From assembly GCA_038093515.1 (NCBI GenBank), contig JBBPSI010000285.1, positions 1-28,468 on the forward strand: a DNA stretch of 28,468 nucleotides, read 5' to 3'. The stretch comes from Butyriboletus loyo. Taxonomy: Eukaryota; Basidiomycota; Agaricomycetes; Boletales; Boletaceae. How positions within the stretch are numbered: the stretch's first letter is position 1; every line of letters starts with the position of its first letter. The notes under the pieces are model-generated. The model had not been told where the DNA came from and ran no database searches. It saw only the letters and a program-made list of their open reading frames with translations. Below are positions 1 through 9,345 of this stretch, piece after piece. A program made the position numbers and the translations under genes.

Positions 1-14
1 CAACCTGGAAACCG

Positions 15-1178
15 CTACTTTTCCTTTGCTTCGCAGGCGAACAAGTCCGCCCAGTAAGCTCTAGCGTCTTCTCCCATATACGCGGCGCGCTGGGAGGTTT
101 CTCCTTGTTGCGGTGCTCCAACCGCAGGTGGTGCCGGTAAAGGCCTTGACTGATAATTGTTTGGAGGGGTTACCTCCGCGGAGTTGACTGGAACCCATCC
201 TTGTACGTAAGTCCCGTCGGCTTGCTGAATCCATTGCTGCCGTACTTTTGGGCGAGCGTTGGAGCCGGCTTTGTCCCGACGGTTGGGGTTCTGAGGACAA
301 TTGGGGCGGATGTGCCCGACGTTGCCACAGCCGAAACAAGTCCGAGTTTCGGGACCTGATTGCTGGGCGCTAAGATCCATCGGGGCGCCACGCCCTGGTT
401 GAGTCCCGACAGCAGAGTAGCCGGGAGGAGGTCCTTTTGGAGCCGGGTAATTACGTTGCGGCTGTTGGGAATAAGGGCGCCATTGTCGGGTTTGCCCGTT
501 TCCCCTTTCTGCCTGCATCTGTTCAAATACACGGCCCGTCCTCCGAATTTCCTCTGTAAGGAGGGAGAAATCTGTCAACGTTTCTTCGTCGACAGTCAAG
601 CAAACCTGCTTGTAAACTTCGTACTTTACAGCACGCTTGAGGAGTTCAACCGCGTGCTTCGGTTCGCACTCCGATTGACGATAGAGGACTTTGAACCTCT
701 CGAGGAATCCATCGATTAATTGTTGGCCTTGGGTGAAAGCCGTTAATTTGATCAACGCTTGATGTGCCAAGACGTCAATCTGGAAGTGGCTTCGTATGGT
801 ATCCTGTAAGGTTTCCCATTCGGGCCATGCCAAGTCCTCCTTCTTTCCCCTAGGCCTATCGTTGGGGTCGATGTATTTTTCCTCGTCGATTACGTAGTCT
901 TCTAAGAGGATTTGGGAAAAATCCTGACCCTTTCCCTTAATGCGGCTAAGAACCGCCACAGTCCGGAGCTTGTCGGTCTTCCAATTGTTAACGGAGACCC
1001 AGACCTTGAGGGAGGTCCACCAGTGATGGAACTTTTCCCGATCGCCGTCCCATTCTCCTGGGTCAGCAACCTTTTTTGAAATTCCTCCTTGCTGATCTTT
1101 TTCCATCCACTGCGCGAAGAGGGCGCGCAGGGTTTGGTCGTCGTATGTAGGGGCATTGGAAGGTCCCGGGTCTGACAT
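15..1178 (-). CDS. gag: LTR retrotransposon Gag with CCHC zinc knuckle
   Basis: This intact 387-codon frame encodes a retrotransposon capsid/nucleocapsid protein that packages element RNA into cytoplasmic particles. Residues about 35-230 form a tryptophan-rich, mostly helical capsid-like region. It is followed by a Gln/Pro-rich linker and one zinc knuckle, CFGCGNVGHIRPNC (C-X2-C-X4-H-X4-C), near residue 285. A second Gln/Pro-rich tail ends in an acidic stretch. The start is a true ATG at 1176-1178. No stop or frameshift is present, unlike every other large element gene here, and CpG is frequent, so this is probably the youngest coding copy. A small membrane-type ORF, a leader, a PBS and an LTR lie upstream on the same strand; protease and pol should continue left of base 15. 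Ty3/gypsy affiliation is likely but cannot be proven without pol. Confidence 0.85.
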   Translation of the reverse strand: MSDPGPSNAPTYDDQTLRALFAQWMEKDQQGGISKKVADPGEWDGDREKFHHWWTSLKVWVSVNNWKTDKLRTVAVLSRIKGKGQDFSQILLEDYVIDEEKYIDPNDRPRGKKEDLAWPEWETLQDTIRSHFQIDVLAHQALIKLTAFTQGQQLIDGFLERFKVLYRQSECEPKHAVELLKRAVKYEVYKQVCLTVDEETLTDFSLLTEEIRRTGRVFEQMQAERGNGQTRQWRPYSQQPQRNYPAPKGPPPGYSAVGTQPGRGAPMDLSAQQSGPETRTCFGCGNVGHIRPNCPQNPNRRDKAGSNARPKVRQQWIQQADGTYVQGWVPVNSAEVTPPNNYQSRPLPAPPAVGAPQQGETSQRAAYMGEDARAYWADLFACEAKEK

Positions 1179-1232
1179 TCTTTTCTCGTTATCGATCGGG
1201 AAATCTTCCGAAGTTTCTGAACCCAGATTGTC

Positions 1233-1475
1233 CTAATTCCAGGTTTGTTGGTCCCACTCGTGATCGGATAATTCACCGTCGCCTTGGGGATGCTGTACGG
1301 TAGGGAAGGAGAGTTTGGCGGTGAATTTGTTTCGGTTAAATGATAGGGTGATGGTATAAGGTTGAGTTTGTTTAGCGACGATTGTGTTGAAAACTTTAAG
1401 CGCAATTACGAGAGTGGTGACAAAAACGATGTATGCGGCGATTGTGGTGAAGATGAAAAGTCCAAGATAGTTCAT
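1233..1475 (-). CDS. small ORF with one predicted membrane segment, upstream of Gag
   Basis: I do not recognise this 80-codon frame. The first ATG is at 1473-1475; a longer reading would need a TTG start at 1517 and adds a lysine-rich repeat. Residues about 4-28 are strongly hydrophobic (core FIFTTIAAYIVFVTTLVIAL), consistent with one transmembrane helix or signal anchor. A polar region and an acidic C-terminus follow. It lies between the element's LTR/PBS and Gag and stops 54 bases before the Gag ATG on the same strand. It could be a genuine accessory ORF, a regulatory upstream ORF, or a chance open frame in the leader. The second view gains weight because fungal translation initiates mainly at the first good AUG. 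Confidence 0.4.
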   Translation of the reverse strand: MNYLGLFIFTTIAAYIVFVTTLVIALKVFNTIVAKQTQPYTITLSFNRNKFTAKLSFPTVQHPQGDGELSDHEWDQQTWN

Positions 1476-2089
1476 CGGCAATTTTTTCTTCGGCAAGTAA
1501 CCGGGTTTCTTCGGCAAGTAAAAAAAGAAGCTACGAGATATAGACTTCCTTACTGTCCCCTATCTTCCAAAGGAACTCTGGGGAATTCTACAGCAAGTAG
1601 AGCGAAAGAAATATTTTTTCGAACGGAGGTAGTATCTCCGACGAAGTCTGGTTCGGTAATGAACCGAAACGGGTAAAGATTTTACTACGACTAATTGACA
1701 AATGATGACGAAGGGTTTTTTCTTCTACCTCCCATGTTACCACAGGGACTACTCGGAGAATTGCTCAGCCAAAGGGATTTGGGGGTCCCTAAGTCGCACT
1801 TCGCAAATCAGGCTCAACCCTGACGCGGACTAACAACTCCAAAGGGAGCGTCTGAGAATGAATTGTACAGGTGCTACTCCGAGACACAAAGACTGCTCTT
1901 CCGAGGAGCTCCCCTAAAGGAAATCTAATACGAAAACTGGTGAACACTCCAGTGATTCCATCTCAACCCTGGATTCCGGTATGGTTTCCTGCTGAAAAGC
2001 TGCCCCTTCAAGTAGTAGCATACTGGTATGTGAAAGGCGGAGATTTGTGACTATCCCCGCTTCTTGGGAACCGTATCATTAGTTTTGAA
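1476..2089 (-). other. untranslated leader of the left LTR element
   Basis: This roughly 610-base stretch lies between the primer site and the first ATG of the small ORF. I see no long open frame. It contains a short duplicated motif, TTTCTTCGGCAAGTAA, at about 1484-1498 and 1506-1521 on the plus strand. It is probably the transcribed leader that would carry packaging signals, but nothing specific can be named. Confidence 0.45.
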
Positions 2090-2107
2090 TCCGCTACGAG
2101 AATTCCA
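2090..2107 (-). promoter_or_regulatory. primer-binding site of the left LTR element
   Basis: Read on the minus strand, the LTR end (...AAACA) is followed at once by TGGAATTCTCGTAGCGG. An LTR ending in CA followed directly by TGG is the expected form of a PBS complementary to a tRNA 3' CCA end. The tRNA species is not identified. The placement sets the inner LTR boundary and fixes the element's orientation. Confidence 0.6.
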
Positions 2108-2506
2108 TGTTTACTGGTCACAATTCCAAGTTCCACTACTGCTGCAGTACTACACCAATTGGCGATAGTCGATGATAGCTCAAATCTAATCTCTCAACCG
2201 TTACGACAAATACGTATTAAAGTCAGTAATCCTAAATCCAATGGCCCTTTATATTATGGAATGGTCCTACGATATCGTAGCTTCGAATTTATCCACGAAA
2301 ATGTTGTTATAGGACAAACATACGGGCCGGACGTCATAGAGTCTAGGCCTGGTCTAGGCCATGACATCATATGCTTAGTCAGCAATGGATCACATGTAAG
2401 TTCCCACGATCACGTGCGCTATGTCACGTGATCTTTGAAGGTTGAAACGACTAAGTTCGAAGTAAAAGTGTACGCAGTGTACGAATAAAATGTTATGATT
2501 ATAACA
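2108..2506 (-). repeat. 5' LTR (399 bp) of the left LTR retrotransposon
   Basis: The repeat runs TGTTTACTGG...ATTATAACA on the plus strand, so the element reads leftward. It aligns in reverse orientation with the two solo LTRs at 4506-4998 and 13549-14028. Shared blocks include the TGTTATAAT start, the AAGGTCACATGACC-like block, paired TGACATCA-like sites, a TATATTA box and the GTAGTACTGCA block near the 3' end. CACGTG occurs twice (2411-2416 and 2425-2430). The outer edge abuts CCCGT at 2507-2511, inside the Ngaro A1 repeat; a matching target duplication would lie left of the window. Confidence 0.75.
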
Positions 2507-2548
2507 CCCGTCTGAGCTCTCTTGCTCATCCTCACCATTCATTTCACT
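2507..2548 (+). repeat. Ngaro split direct repeat A1 (truncated)
   Basis: About 42 bp here (CCCGTCTGAGCTCTCTTGCT...) match 7887-7927 in the same orientation with only scattered transitions. The segment sits at the left end of the Ngaro-like element. The match stops abruptly at the LTR boundary on its left, so A1 was probably cut by that insertion. Confidence 0.65.
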
Positions 2549-2638
2549 CCAGTAGCCTAGCCAATAGTATATCCTTAATACAATCCCACCCATTTCTTCA
2601 CATAACCTACTGCTTCCACGACAACCTTCTTCCACACC

Positions 2639-4032
2639 ATGGCCGATCCCTTGCTCAAGCGAAGGCCAGACTTCAATGCAGAAGCTTTCCGCATAATCAG
2701 AGAGGCCATCATGGTCTCACACAAGCAACAAGCAATTGAATGACTCATTGCCACATGGGATGCAGAGCACACAGATAGAGTCCAAGCCTGGAATGCACAG
2801 AGAGAGGTAGACAACATTTAGGCTACATGCCTAGTACAGATGTGCAGAGAGCAGGAGAATGAGGAATGCAGAGTGGCTGAGGAAGATGTCAAAAACAAGA
2901 AGAGGGAGGCCAAAAAGAAGAAGCCCAACCTCATGGCCAAGATCAACAATGACCTCCTCATCAGGGCTACTTATTGGGTTAGTTCCCCTCCCCAGTCCAC
3001 ATAGTTTCCGTCCAAACACTAACAGCCAAATTTCATTCCTTACCATGCTCCACTATGCTCACAACCCCCACCACACCTTCCTGCACCACCCACCATTCTC
3101 ACAACCATGCCACCTGGTGTCTGTGTACCCACCATTGTATTCTGGTGCCTGTGTACTCACTGTCGCATCCCAGTGTTCACAGAACCACTGTCGCATCCCA
3201 GTGTCCACAGAACCACTGTCGCATCCCAGTGTCCACAGAACCACTGTTGTGATCCAGTGCCCATGTACCCACTATCGTGATCTGGTGCCCATGTACCCAC
3301 CATTGTGTACTGGTGCCCATTGTACCCACCTCCATCTGGTTTTCCCCTCTCTACCATTCATCTACAACCACCCATGGAAATCACACAGCTGGAAAGCCTC
3401 GCCGACCATGAGTCATACTCATCCCTGAGATCACACCAAGGGCATCACACCACATACCAGCAACACAACCTGGATTACACCAAATGAAGGAATTCCCACT
3501 CAAGATCCCTCTTCCGCAACCAATCCTGTTTCCAAGGTTCAAACAGAAGGAAAGAATCTCGCTCAAGATCTCCCCCTCCCCCTCATTTTCATAACACATC
3601 ACTACGTCCTGCCTTCAACCCAGCACAGCCATCTCGGTCACCAGGAAAGGAACAAGCATGGTCAAAGCACAGCACACCCAAGTGCACATCAAAGTGCCCA
3701 ACCTGCCTCAGCTGGTATCCACATTGAGTCAATGAGTGTAATGAGCCAAACACCTGGGATGGCAAGCCTGCCTATGCATGTCGCTCCTCCAATGGCCGCC
3801 TTGTTGACAGAAATGGCAATGAACTGTGTAATGACTGGCAGAAGCCCCACAGCTGCAGTCTCACTCATGCAAATGCATGCTATGAATGCTCTGGATGTGA
3901 CAAGCCCGACCACGGCGCTCAACAATGCCCTTGCTCTCAGGCATACAAATGCGCTTACCCCCTACAATCCTGCAGCCTGGCTCTATCTCCTAGTGGAGGC
4001 CTGTCTCACAGGATGATACCTGAACATATATG
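2639..4032 (+). pseudogene. Ngaro-like element Gag ORF, degenerate
   Basis: This is the first ORF of a DIRS/Ngaro-type retrotransposon, a Gag-like nucleic-acid-binding protein. The ATG at 2639 opens a frame (MADPLLKRRPDFNAEAF...) leading to a charged lysine-rich coiled segment (EEDVKNKKREAKKKKPN). It is broken by TGA at 2741 and TAG at 2819. The middle is scrambled by a 28-bp tandem repeat that cannot keep frame. The frame recovers near 3580 in a Ser/Pro/Arg linker, then a Cys/His-rich C-terminus at about 3690-3960 (KCPTCLSWYPH, TGA at 3725, CNEPNTWDGKPAY, CYECSGCDKPDHGAQQC). The last motif resembles a zinc knuckle. The RT ORF follows directly and the split repeats bracket the whole, supporting the assignment. 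The gene is not functional as it stands. Confidence 0.7.
3117..3330 (+). repeat. 28-bp minisatellite inside the Ngaro Gag
   Basis: Seven full and one partial 28-bp units run head to tail, each starting GTGYCYRTGTACCCAC or GTGTCCACAGAACCACT. Three central units are nearly identical (core GTCGCATCCCAGTGTCCACA). Because 28 is not a multiple of three, each unit shifts the frame, so expansion here destroys the Gag reading frame. Confidence 0.85.
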
Positions 4033-4045
4033 AAGGCCTGTGTTT

Positions 4046-6275
4046 CAGTTTCTCTGACAACATACCTCCCCTCACATCTACATTCACCCCACCTAATAAC
4101 CCCTCAATCCTTGAGCATCAAGACATATTTAGTAAGTTACTGTCCAAAGAATTCAAGAAAGGCCACTATCTTGGCCCCTTCACAGCAGATACTATCACAT
4201 CATCCCTTGGACACTTTCAAACTTCCCCCCTCTCCCTCATTCCCAAGCCTGGCAAACCAGGCAAATTCCGTCTTGTACAGAATTTATCCTTTCCACATGC
4301 TCCTACTCAACCTGCAGAATCCATCAATTCCTTTGTGGACTCCGATCACTTTCCCTCCTCCTTCAGCACCTTCTCAATTGTCTCACTGGTCCTTCCTCAT
4401 CTTCCCAAGGGTTCTCAAGGGGCCATTCATGATGTCTCAGAGCCATACCGTACCATCCCTCTGCACCCATCACAATGGCATGCACTGGTAGTTTGTATCA
4501 GTGATTGTTATAATTGTATCTCTTATAACTATCTTTTGCATTCAGACTTTGTCACATTTCTCTTTCAAAGGTCACATGACCTAGTGCACGTGATCGTGGG
4601 ATTATACATGTGACTACAAGCTGACCAAGCATATGATGTCATGGCCCAGACCGATCCAGACTCTATGATGTCATGCCTCATGTATTTAATCTCTGTTTGC
4701 TCCTCTTCTTTTTGATCGCCGTTGACTTCTATTTTCCATCATCATTGACTCGTGACTTCTTTGTATATACATGTATAGTAACTAGTCTCATGCACTGCAT
4801 GGTCTGTGCACATTCCCCTGTAATATAAAAGGGCTTGTGGTTGTGGCTAGGATTCCCTAGCTTTAACCACTTGTCTATTCGCTGGCAACAGTTGAGAGAT
4901 TAAGGTCCTGAGCTATTCCTCATTACCATCGCCAGTACCTGTGTAGTACTGCAACAGTTGTGGAACCCCGTGTGCCTGATAACTTCGTTGTCATAACAGT
5001 GATGACCTTTTTGCTGTTGACACTTCACTTTGTTTTGGCTTTGCTGCATCTGGTGGGATCTACAGTAGCATCAGGGGGGCAGGCATGGACATTATGCACT
5101 CTAAAGGCATTGGTCCCATTCTGCATTGGGTGGATGACCACCTTTTCATACAGATACCTTGTGACCAACTAGACAATTACAATGCACTTCATTCACAAAT
5201 TGCTCAGCAGATCCATAAGACTGGGGGTAAATCAACAAAGGGTGGTCAAACCTGGTTTGCAGGTGCCACTCTTTCCAATGGCACATCTGAAGAGCACAAT
5301 GAGGATTACCTCTTTTCTCTGACAGACTTATCAGCCCAATCACCCTGCACAGAATCTGAATGAGCTTTTACATACAACTTCAGTGACATTAACCATATCT
5401 CATCAGAACTAGGCATACCCTGGAAAGCTTCCAAGGACATCCCATTCTCCTCATTACCAGTATTCATTGGTTTCCTCTGGAACCTGCACAATAACACTGT
5501 CTCTCTCACAGAACCCAAGCATCTCAAGTATCTGAATGCCATCACTGCCTGGCAATCAAAGCAAGCATACTCACTTGATGAGGTACAAAAGCTGCACAGC
5601 AAGTTAATCCACACTTCTCTCATTTTATCAGAGGGTTGACCATACCTAATCAACCTTGAGGTCATGCTTGCCACCTTCAGGGACAAGCCATTCATGCCCA
5701 GAATGCCACCTCACACCACCCAGGAGGACATTGCATGGTGGAAAAACACCCTACAAAAACTGCTCATCCCTACTCCAATACCCTCTCCCAGGCCCATACT
5801 CAACATCAGGGCTTTCTCTGACACCAGCTCCTTCTTTGGCATAGGGATCATCATAGATGGGTGCTGGAGAGCATGGTGTCTCAGGCCCAGCTGGCAAAGT
5901 GATGGGCAGGACATCGGCTGGGCTGAAGCCATTGGTTTTGAACTCCTCATCTGCACAGTCATTCACACTGGAGCCACCCAAATTCACCAAAGTTTTTGGA
6001 GACAACACCAGCATGGTTGAGGGATGGCGAAAGGGCCAGAGCAGAAACTGCCAAACCAACAACGTCTTCAAGCAAATACACTTGATTCTCACCAGACCTA
6101 ACTGCGTTGTTCACACACAGTACATCCAAAGTGCATCAAACCCAGCAGACCCTTTTTCACACCAAATTTACCCCCCATTATCTATGCTCCTCCCACCATT
6201 CTCCATTCCTCATGAGGCCCAGCACTTCCTTGTCAACTTCAATTACTCCTTCAACACCTCACACATCCGCCCATA
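4046..6275 (+). pseudogene. Ngaro-like reverse transcriptase-RNase H, interrupted by a solo LTR
   Basis: This encodes the RT-RNase H of the Ngaro element, which copies element RNA into DNA. Before the insertion I read the RT fingers (SPLSLIPKPGKPGKFRLVQN) and motif A with its catalytic Asp (GAIHDVSEPYRTIPL, near 4420-4465). The frame enters the solo LTR at 4506 and resumes exactly after the duplication at 4999: motif B (CFGFAASGGIYSSIRGAGMD) and motif C (LHWVDDHLF, both Asp present, 5121-5147). An RNase H-like domain follows (FSDTSSFFGIGI, WQSDGQDIGWAEAIGFELL, 5811-5960). Other damage is TGA at 5361, TGA at 5637 and a frameshift near 5990, after which the frame reads FGDNTSMVEGW. The end (SASNPADPFS) matches the usual NPAD-type finish. 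Catalytic residues survive, but the ORF is dead. The exact start is uncertain. Confidence 0.8.
4501..5003 (+). mobile_element. solo LTR (4506-4998) with 5-bp target duplication GTGAT
   Basis: A 493-bp sequence starting TGTTATAATTG and ending TTGTCATAACA is flanked by GTGAT at 4501-4505 and 4999-5003. Leaving out the LTR and one duplication copy keeps the RT frame continuous through ...ATC AGT GAT GAC. No internal retroelement sequence is present, so this is a solo LTR left by LTR-LTR recombination. It carries CACGTG (4587-4592), two TGATGTCA sites (4634-4641, 4667-4674) and TATAAA (4824-4829), the layout of a U3 promoter. It belongs to the same family as the LTRs at 2108 and 13549. Confidence 0.93.
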
Positions 6276-6355
6276 GCCTCTCCAAACCATAACCAGCCAG
6301 AGGCACCCTCCTCTCGGCCCAGATAACAGCCACCACTGCAGCGCCCAACTTTTCT

Positions 6356-7504
6356 GTGAATAATGTCCCCCAATCAGCAACCACAAATCGACAGCAAACC
6401 CTGAACCTCCGGTCCCCGTTTCAACTGCATTGCCAGGCCAAAGAGCACCTGCTGCTCTGGAAGCCAAGTACCCCCAGATCTGTGCCACATTCCCTCTCTG
6501 ATGCTGATGCACAGCATGTCTACACAGTAATCACACATGCTTGGGCAGACTCCACCAAGTAGATGTATGGCTCAGGCCTCCTCATTTTTCACTCTTACTG
6601 CAACTCCAAGGGAATTCCAGAGGAAATGTGTGACCCAGCAAGTCCTACCCTCATTTTGGCATATCTGGCAGAGCTCACAGGCCTTTACACAGGAAGCATG
6701 ATCAGCAACTATTTCCATGTGGTTCATGCCTGGCATACAATCCATGGACTTCCCTGGGCCCTCAACTCTGATGAAACCAATGCCCTCCTGAAAGCCACCA
6801 AGCTGCTCACCCCTCCCTCCTCCAAGTGGGCTGTGTGTGATCCCTATACAATCAAAACTATTGTTTCCATCCAAACCCAGCTGTCTCTACACATCCCGCT
6901 ACACACTGCAGTCTATGCCTGCCTCACTACCACTTTCTTTGCCACTGCTCGCACTGGTGAATTCACTGTACCTAATCTCACAGCTTTCAACCCTTCCTTG
7001 CACATCACTTGGGCCCACATGAGCATCGTGACAGACAGGCAAGGCCTCAAAGTCACCAACTTCCACTTGCCATGCACCGAGACATCCCTGCAAGGTGAAG
7101 ACGTCAGCTGGGCCAGACAGGACAGATTAGCAGATCCACTTGAAGCTTTAAATGATCACCTCCAAGTCAACAACCCCAGTGATGCAGACCACCTTTTTTC
7201 CTACCACTACAAGCACAGTGCACAGCCTCTCACTAAATCAAAATTCTTGAAAACGCTGGAGGTCGTGCTGAAGAAATTGGGTCATCAACCACTCAAGGGG
7301 CACAGAATTCACATTGGATCCACACTTGAATACCTGCTTCGCAACATTCCATTTAATGTTGTCAAAGTCAAGGGGCGCTGGGCCAGTGATGCCTTCCTCC
7401 TTTACTTGAGACATCATGTGCAAATTCTCATGCCATACATCCAGGCCAAGCCTGCCATCCAGGAAGCTTTCATACATTACACCATTCCTCCTGTGTGGAG
7501 ATAA
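6356..7504 (+). pseudogene. Ngaro-like tyrosine recombinase, one TAG and a lost catalytic Arg
   Basis: This YR would integrate the circular cDNA of the Ngaro element, replacing a DDE integrase. The core-binding region spans about 6500-6830 (WADSTK, then TAG at 6560-6562, then MYGSGLLIFHSYCNSK). The catalytic domain keeps the first arginine in ATARTGEFTVPN (near 6945). The HxxR box reads GHRIHIGSTLEYLL, so the second arginine appears as histidine (CAC, where CGC is expected by family comparison). The GRWASDAFLLYLRHH segment retains the probable nucleophilic tyrosine. The ORF ends at TAA 7502-7504, 86 bases before repeat B1. The open part from ATG 6563 is 313 codons. It is inactive by two independent lesions. 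Conserved order after RT-RNase H supports Ngaro rather than a Crypton. Confidence 0.85.
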
Positions 7505-7590
7505 TTGTTGTGAGTTACTCCCTCCTCCTAGCTCCAGGGTGTATCATGGTCACTGCATGCATCATCATTCTCTCCTATGGCCTGGGGAAG

Positions 7591-7779
7591 CAGCTCACGA
7601 TCCACCCAGCAGATAGCTTATTGTACAGGGTTGGTTAGCACTTCACGCTTTCGCCCATCCCCCATGATCCTTTTCTCGTGTCAAGTAGTATATCATTCTC
7701 ATGTGTACCTACACTCCCAATAAATCTACTTGATTCCCTTCTTGCTCACCTCTAGCACATCAGAACCCCGTCCAAAGAA
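7591..7779 (+). repeat. Ngaro split direct repeat B1
   Basis: This matches 8053-8219 in the same orientation, from CAGCTCACGATCCACCCAGC to GAACCCCGTCCAAAGAA. The main difference is about 22 extra bases here near 7625-7645 (around GGGTTGGTTAGCACTTCACG). B1 directly follows the YR gene, as expected for the A1-ORFs-B1-A2-B2 structure of Ngaro/PAT-like elements. Confidence 0.8.
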
Positions 7780-7886
7780 TGCCACTCTGTGGTGCAGTGA
7801 GGTATGAGCAGAGCCACATAGCATAGTCTTCAGACAAGTGGCATAAGTGAGAGGCACCCTTTTCCCTTCATGCCAAATCCTTCCAG

Positions 7887-7927
7887 CACCCATCCGAGCT
7901 CTCTCGCTTGTCCTCACCATTTGTTTC
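7887..7927 (+). repeat. Ngaro split direct repeat A2
   Basis: This 41-bp block (CCCATCCGAGCTCTCTCGCT...) repeats the A1 end at 2507-2548. It lies between B1 and B2. If A2 begins immediately after B1 at 7780, the missing left part of A1 should correspond to 7780-7886. Confidence 0.7.
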
Positions 7928-8052
7928 ACCCTCCCTCCATACCCAGCCTTGATTTCCCAATCAAGGTGCCTCGCCTTCACTCACAGGACCCCACATGCTG
8001 GAGCTTCCCTCTGCTTGGTATCTTTCACAGCAAGGCTTTCCTGCCCACCCAG

Positions 8053-8219
8053 CAGCTCACAATCCACCCAGCAGATAGCTTATTGCACTTTCGCCCATCC
8101 CCCATGATCCTTTTCTTGCATCAAGTAGTGTATCTTTCTCATGTGTACCTACACCCCCAATACATCTACTTGATTCCCTTCTTGCTCACCTCTAGTGCAT
8201 CAGAACTCTGTCCAAAGAG
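8053..8219 (+). repeat. Ngaro split direct repeat B2, right terminus
   Basis: This is the second copy of B1, ending GAACTCTGTCCAAAGAG. The similarity stops at about 8219, which I take as the right end of the Ngaro element. The copia Gag remnant begins 38 bases further on. Confidence 0.8.
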
Positions 8220-8256
8220 TTTCCATCAGGAAATCTCTTAGTGTGTGGTCACCAAG

Positions 8257-9312
8257 TTATGTTTCGCCCAACTCCACAATGTTGGCAAATCTGTCCATGT
8301 CCATGTCCACTTCATTTGCACGAACTTTCTCTTTTCCCTTTCCTTGGTGTGTCTTAAAACCAGAATGAGCATTTGTGCGTTCATTCCAATTTGCTCAAGA
8401 TCCTGAAGGTCCTCCATAAGGTGTAGCAGGCATGTGGTTTTGCTGCTATCTTTGCTGCTGTGGTTGGAATGGCCTCTTCTGTCCAGGACAACCACATCCA
8501 CCAGAAAGTTGTTGTGGGCAAGCCTGGTTATTCCAGTTTGTCTGTGCAGGTGGAGGAGGTCTGCATCTAACCATGTTGGTTCAGTTGAGCTGGGAATCTG
8601 GTGCAACTGCATTTGCATGAGAGGTTGAAGGATAAGGGATCTGGCCAGTGCCAGCACAAAGTTGTAACTTGTGAATGATCATGGGAATGATAACGTTCAG
8701 TGTGAATTGCTGAATGTTGGTATTGTGGATGATGTTGGATACCAGAGGTTCAAATGATTTTGGTAACTTGGTAAGCAAGGTCATGCAGTGGAAATTGTTG
8801 GGAAGACTTAATCCTGCTGCTTCCATGTTGTGGAAAGTGTCCATTAAGGACATGAGATCAGCAATGGCATTAACTTCATGAACAAAAATGTTCATGGCTT
8901 GGCAGAACAGGAAAAAATGACCTGTAATGCCTGTGGTTGCATAGATGTCATGCAGGAAGTCCCAAAGAGTTTTGGCAAGGGAGATATTGACAGTATTGGC
9001 AATTATTTGACCATTAGCATTGTAGAGAGATGGAACATAGTCATAGTTGACTGCATATTGTAGTTCTGGAGAGATATAGATGGTGAGCATGCCAATAGAG
9101 CACTTGTCCAGTGAAACCCATTTTTGCTGGTCAGCAGCAATCTGATGATTATACTCAGAAGTTCCATCTACAATCAGCCAGACATTGATAATGGTGAGAG
9201 CATGCCTCATTTGACAAGACCATGCTGTAGAGTTGTCTACACCAGTCAGGACAGGAAGTCACTGCTGGATTTGAGTATTGATCTTGAATTCTGATATGGT
9301 AGGGAGAGACAT
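8257..9312 (-). pseudogene. copia-type Gag polyprotein fragment
   Basis: This is the capsid part of a Ty1/copia Gag-Pol. The original start is probably the ATG at 9310-9312 (MSLPTISEF...), followed by a stop 17 codons in. The longest open piece is 9210-8581. Copia-Gag-like features include LTGVDNSTAWSCQMRHAL, the WVSLDKCSIGMLTIYISPEL segment, LWDFLHDIYATTGI and the MTLLTKLPKSFEPLVSNI block. The frame then has stops at SQLN and twice more in a Gln/Pro-rich region before ending near 8257. The zinc knuckle, protease, integrase and RT are absent because the Ngaro end lies just beyond. Nothing is expressed as a full protein. Its 5' neighbour, 34 bases upstream on the same strand, is the unknown gene at 9346-11308. 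Confidence 0.65.
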
Positions 9313-9345
9313 GATAATTGTTTATAACAAAAATCCAAAGATGAA

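Noticed and set aside
360..719. 119-codon plus-strand open frame
   Set aside because: It lies antisense to the intact Gag, which has clear domain structure; the frame is a shadow.
2159..2431. 90-codon plus-strand open frame
   Set aside because: It begins with TTG and lies entirely inside the LTR at 2108-2506.
3059..3357. Cys/Trp-rich minus-strand frames with repeated CDSGSVDTG-like motifs
   Set aside because: The repetition comes from the 28-bp minisatellite read in reverse; it is not a repeat protein.
2507..8219. Crypton (YR DNA transposon) interpretation
   Set aside because: An RT-RNase H gene on the same strand and split direct repeats place it among YR retrotransposons.
8434..8628. Cys/Leu-rich plus-strand frame resembling a secreted small protein
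   Set aside because: It is antisense to the copia Gag remnant, and its composition follows from the Gln/Pro-rich region on the other strand.
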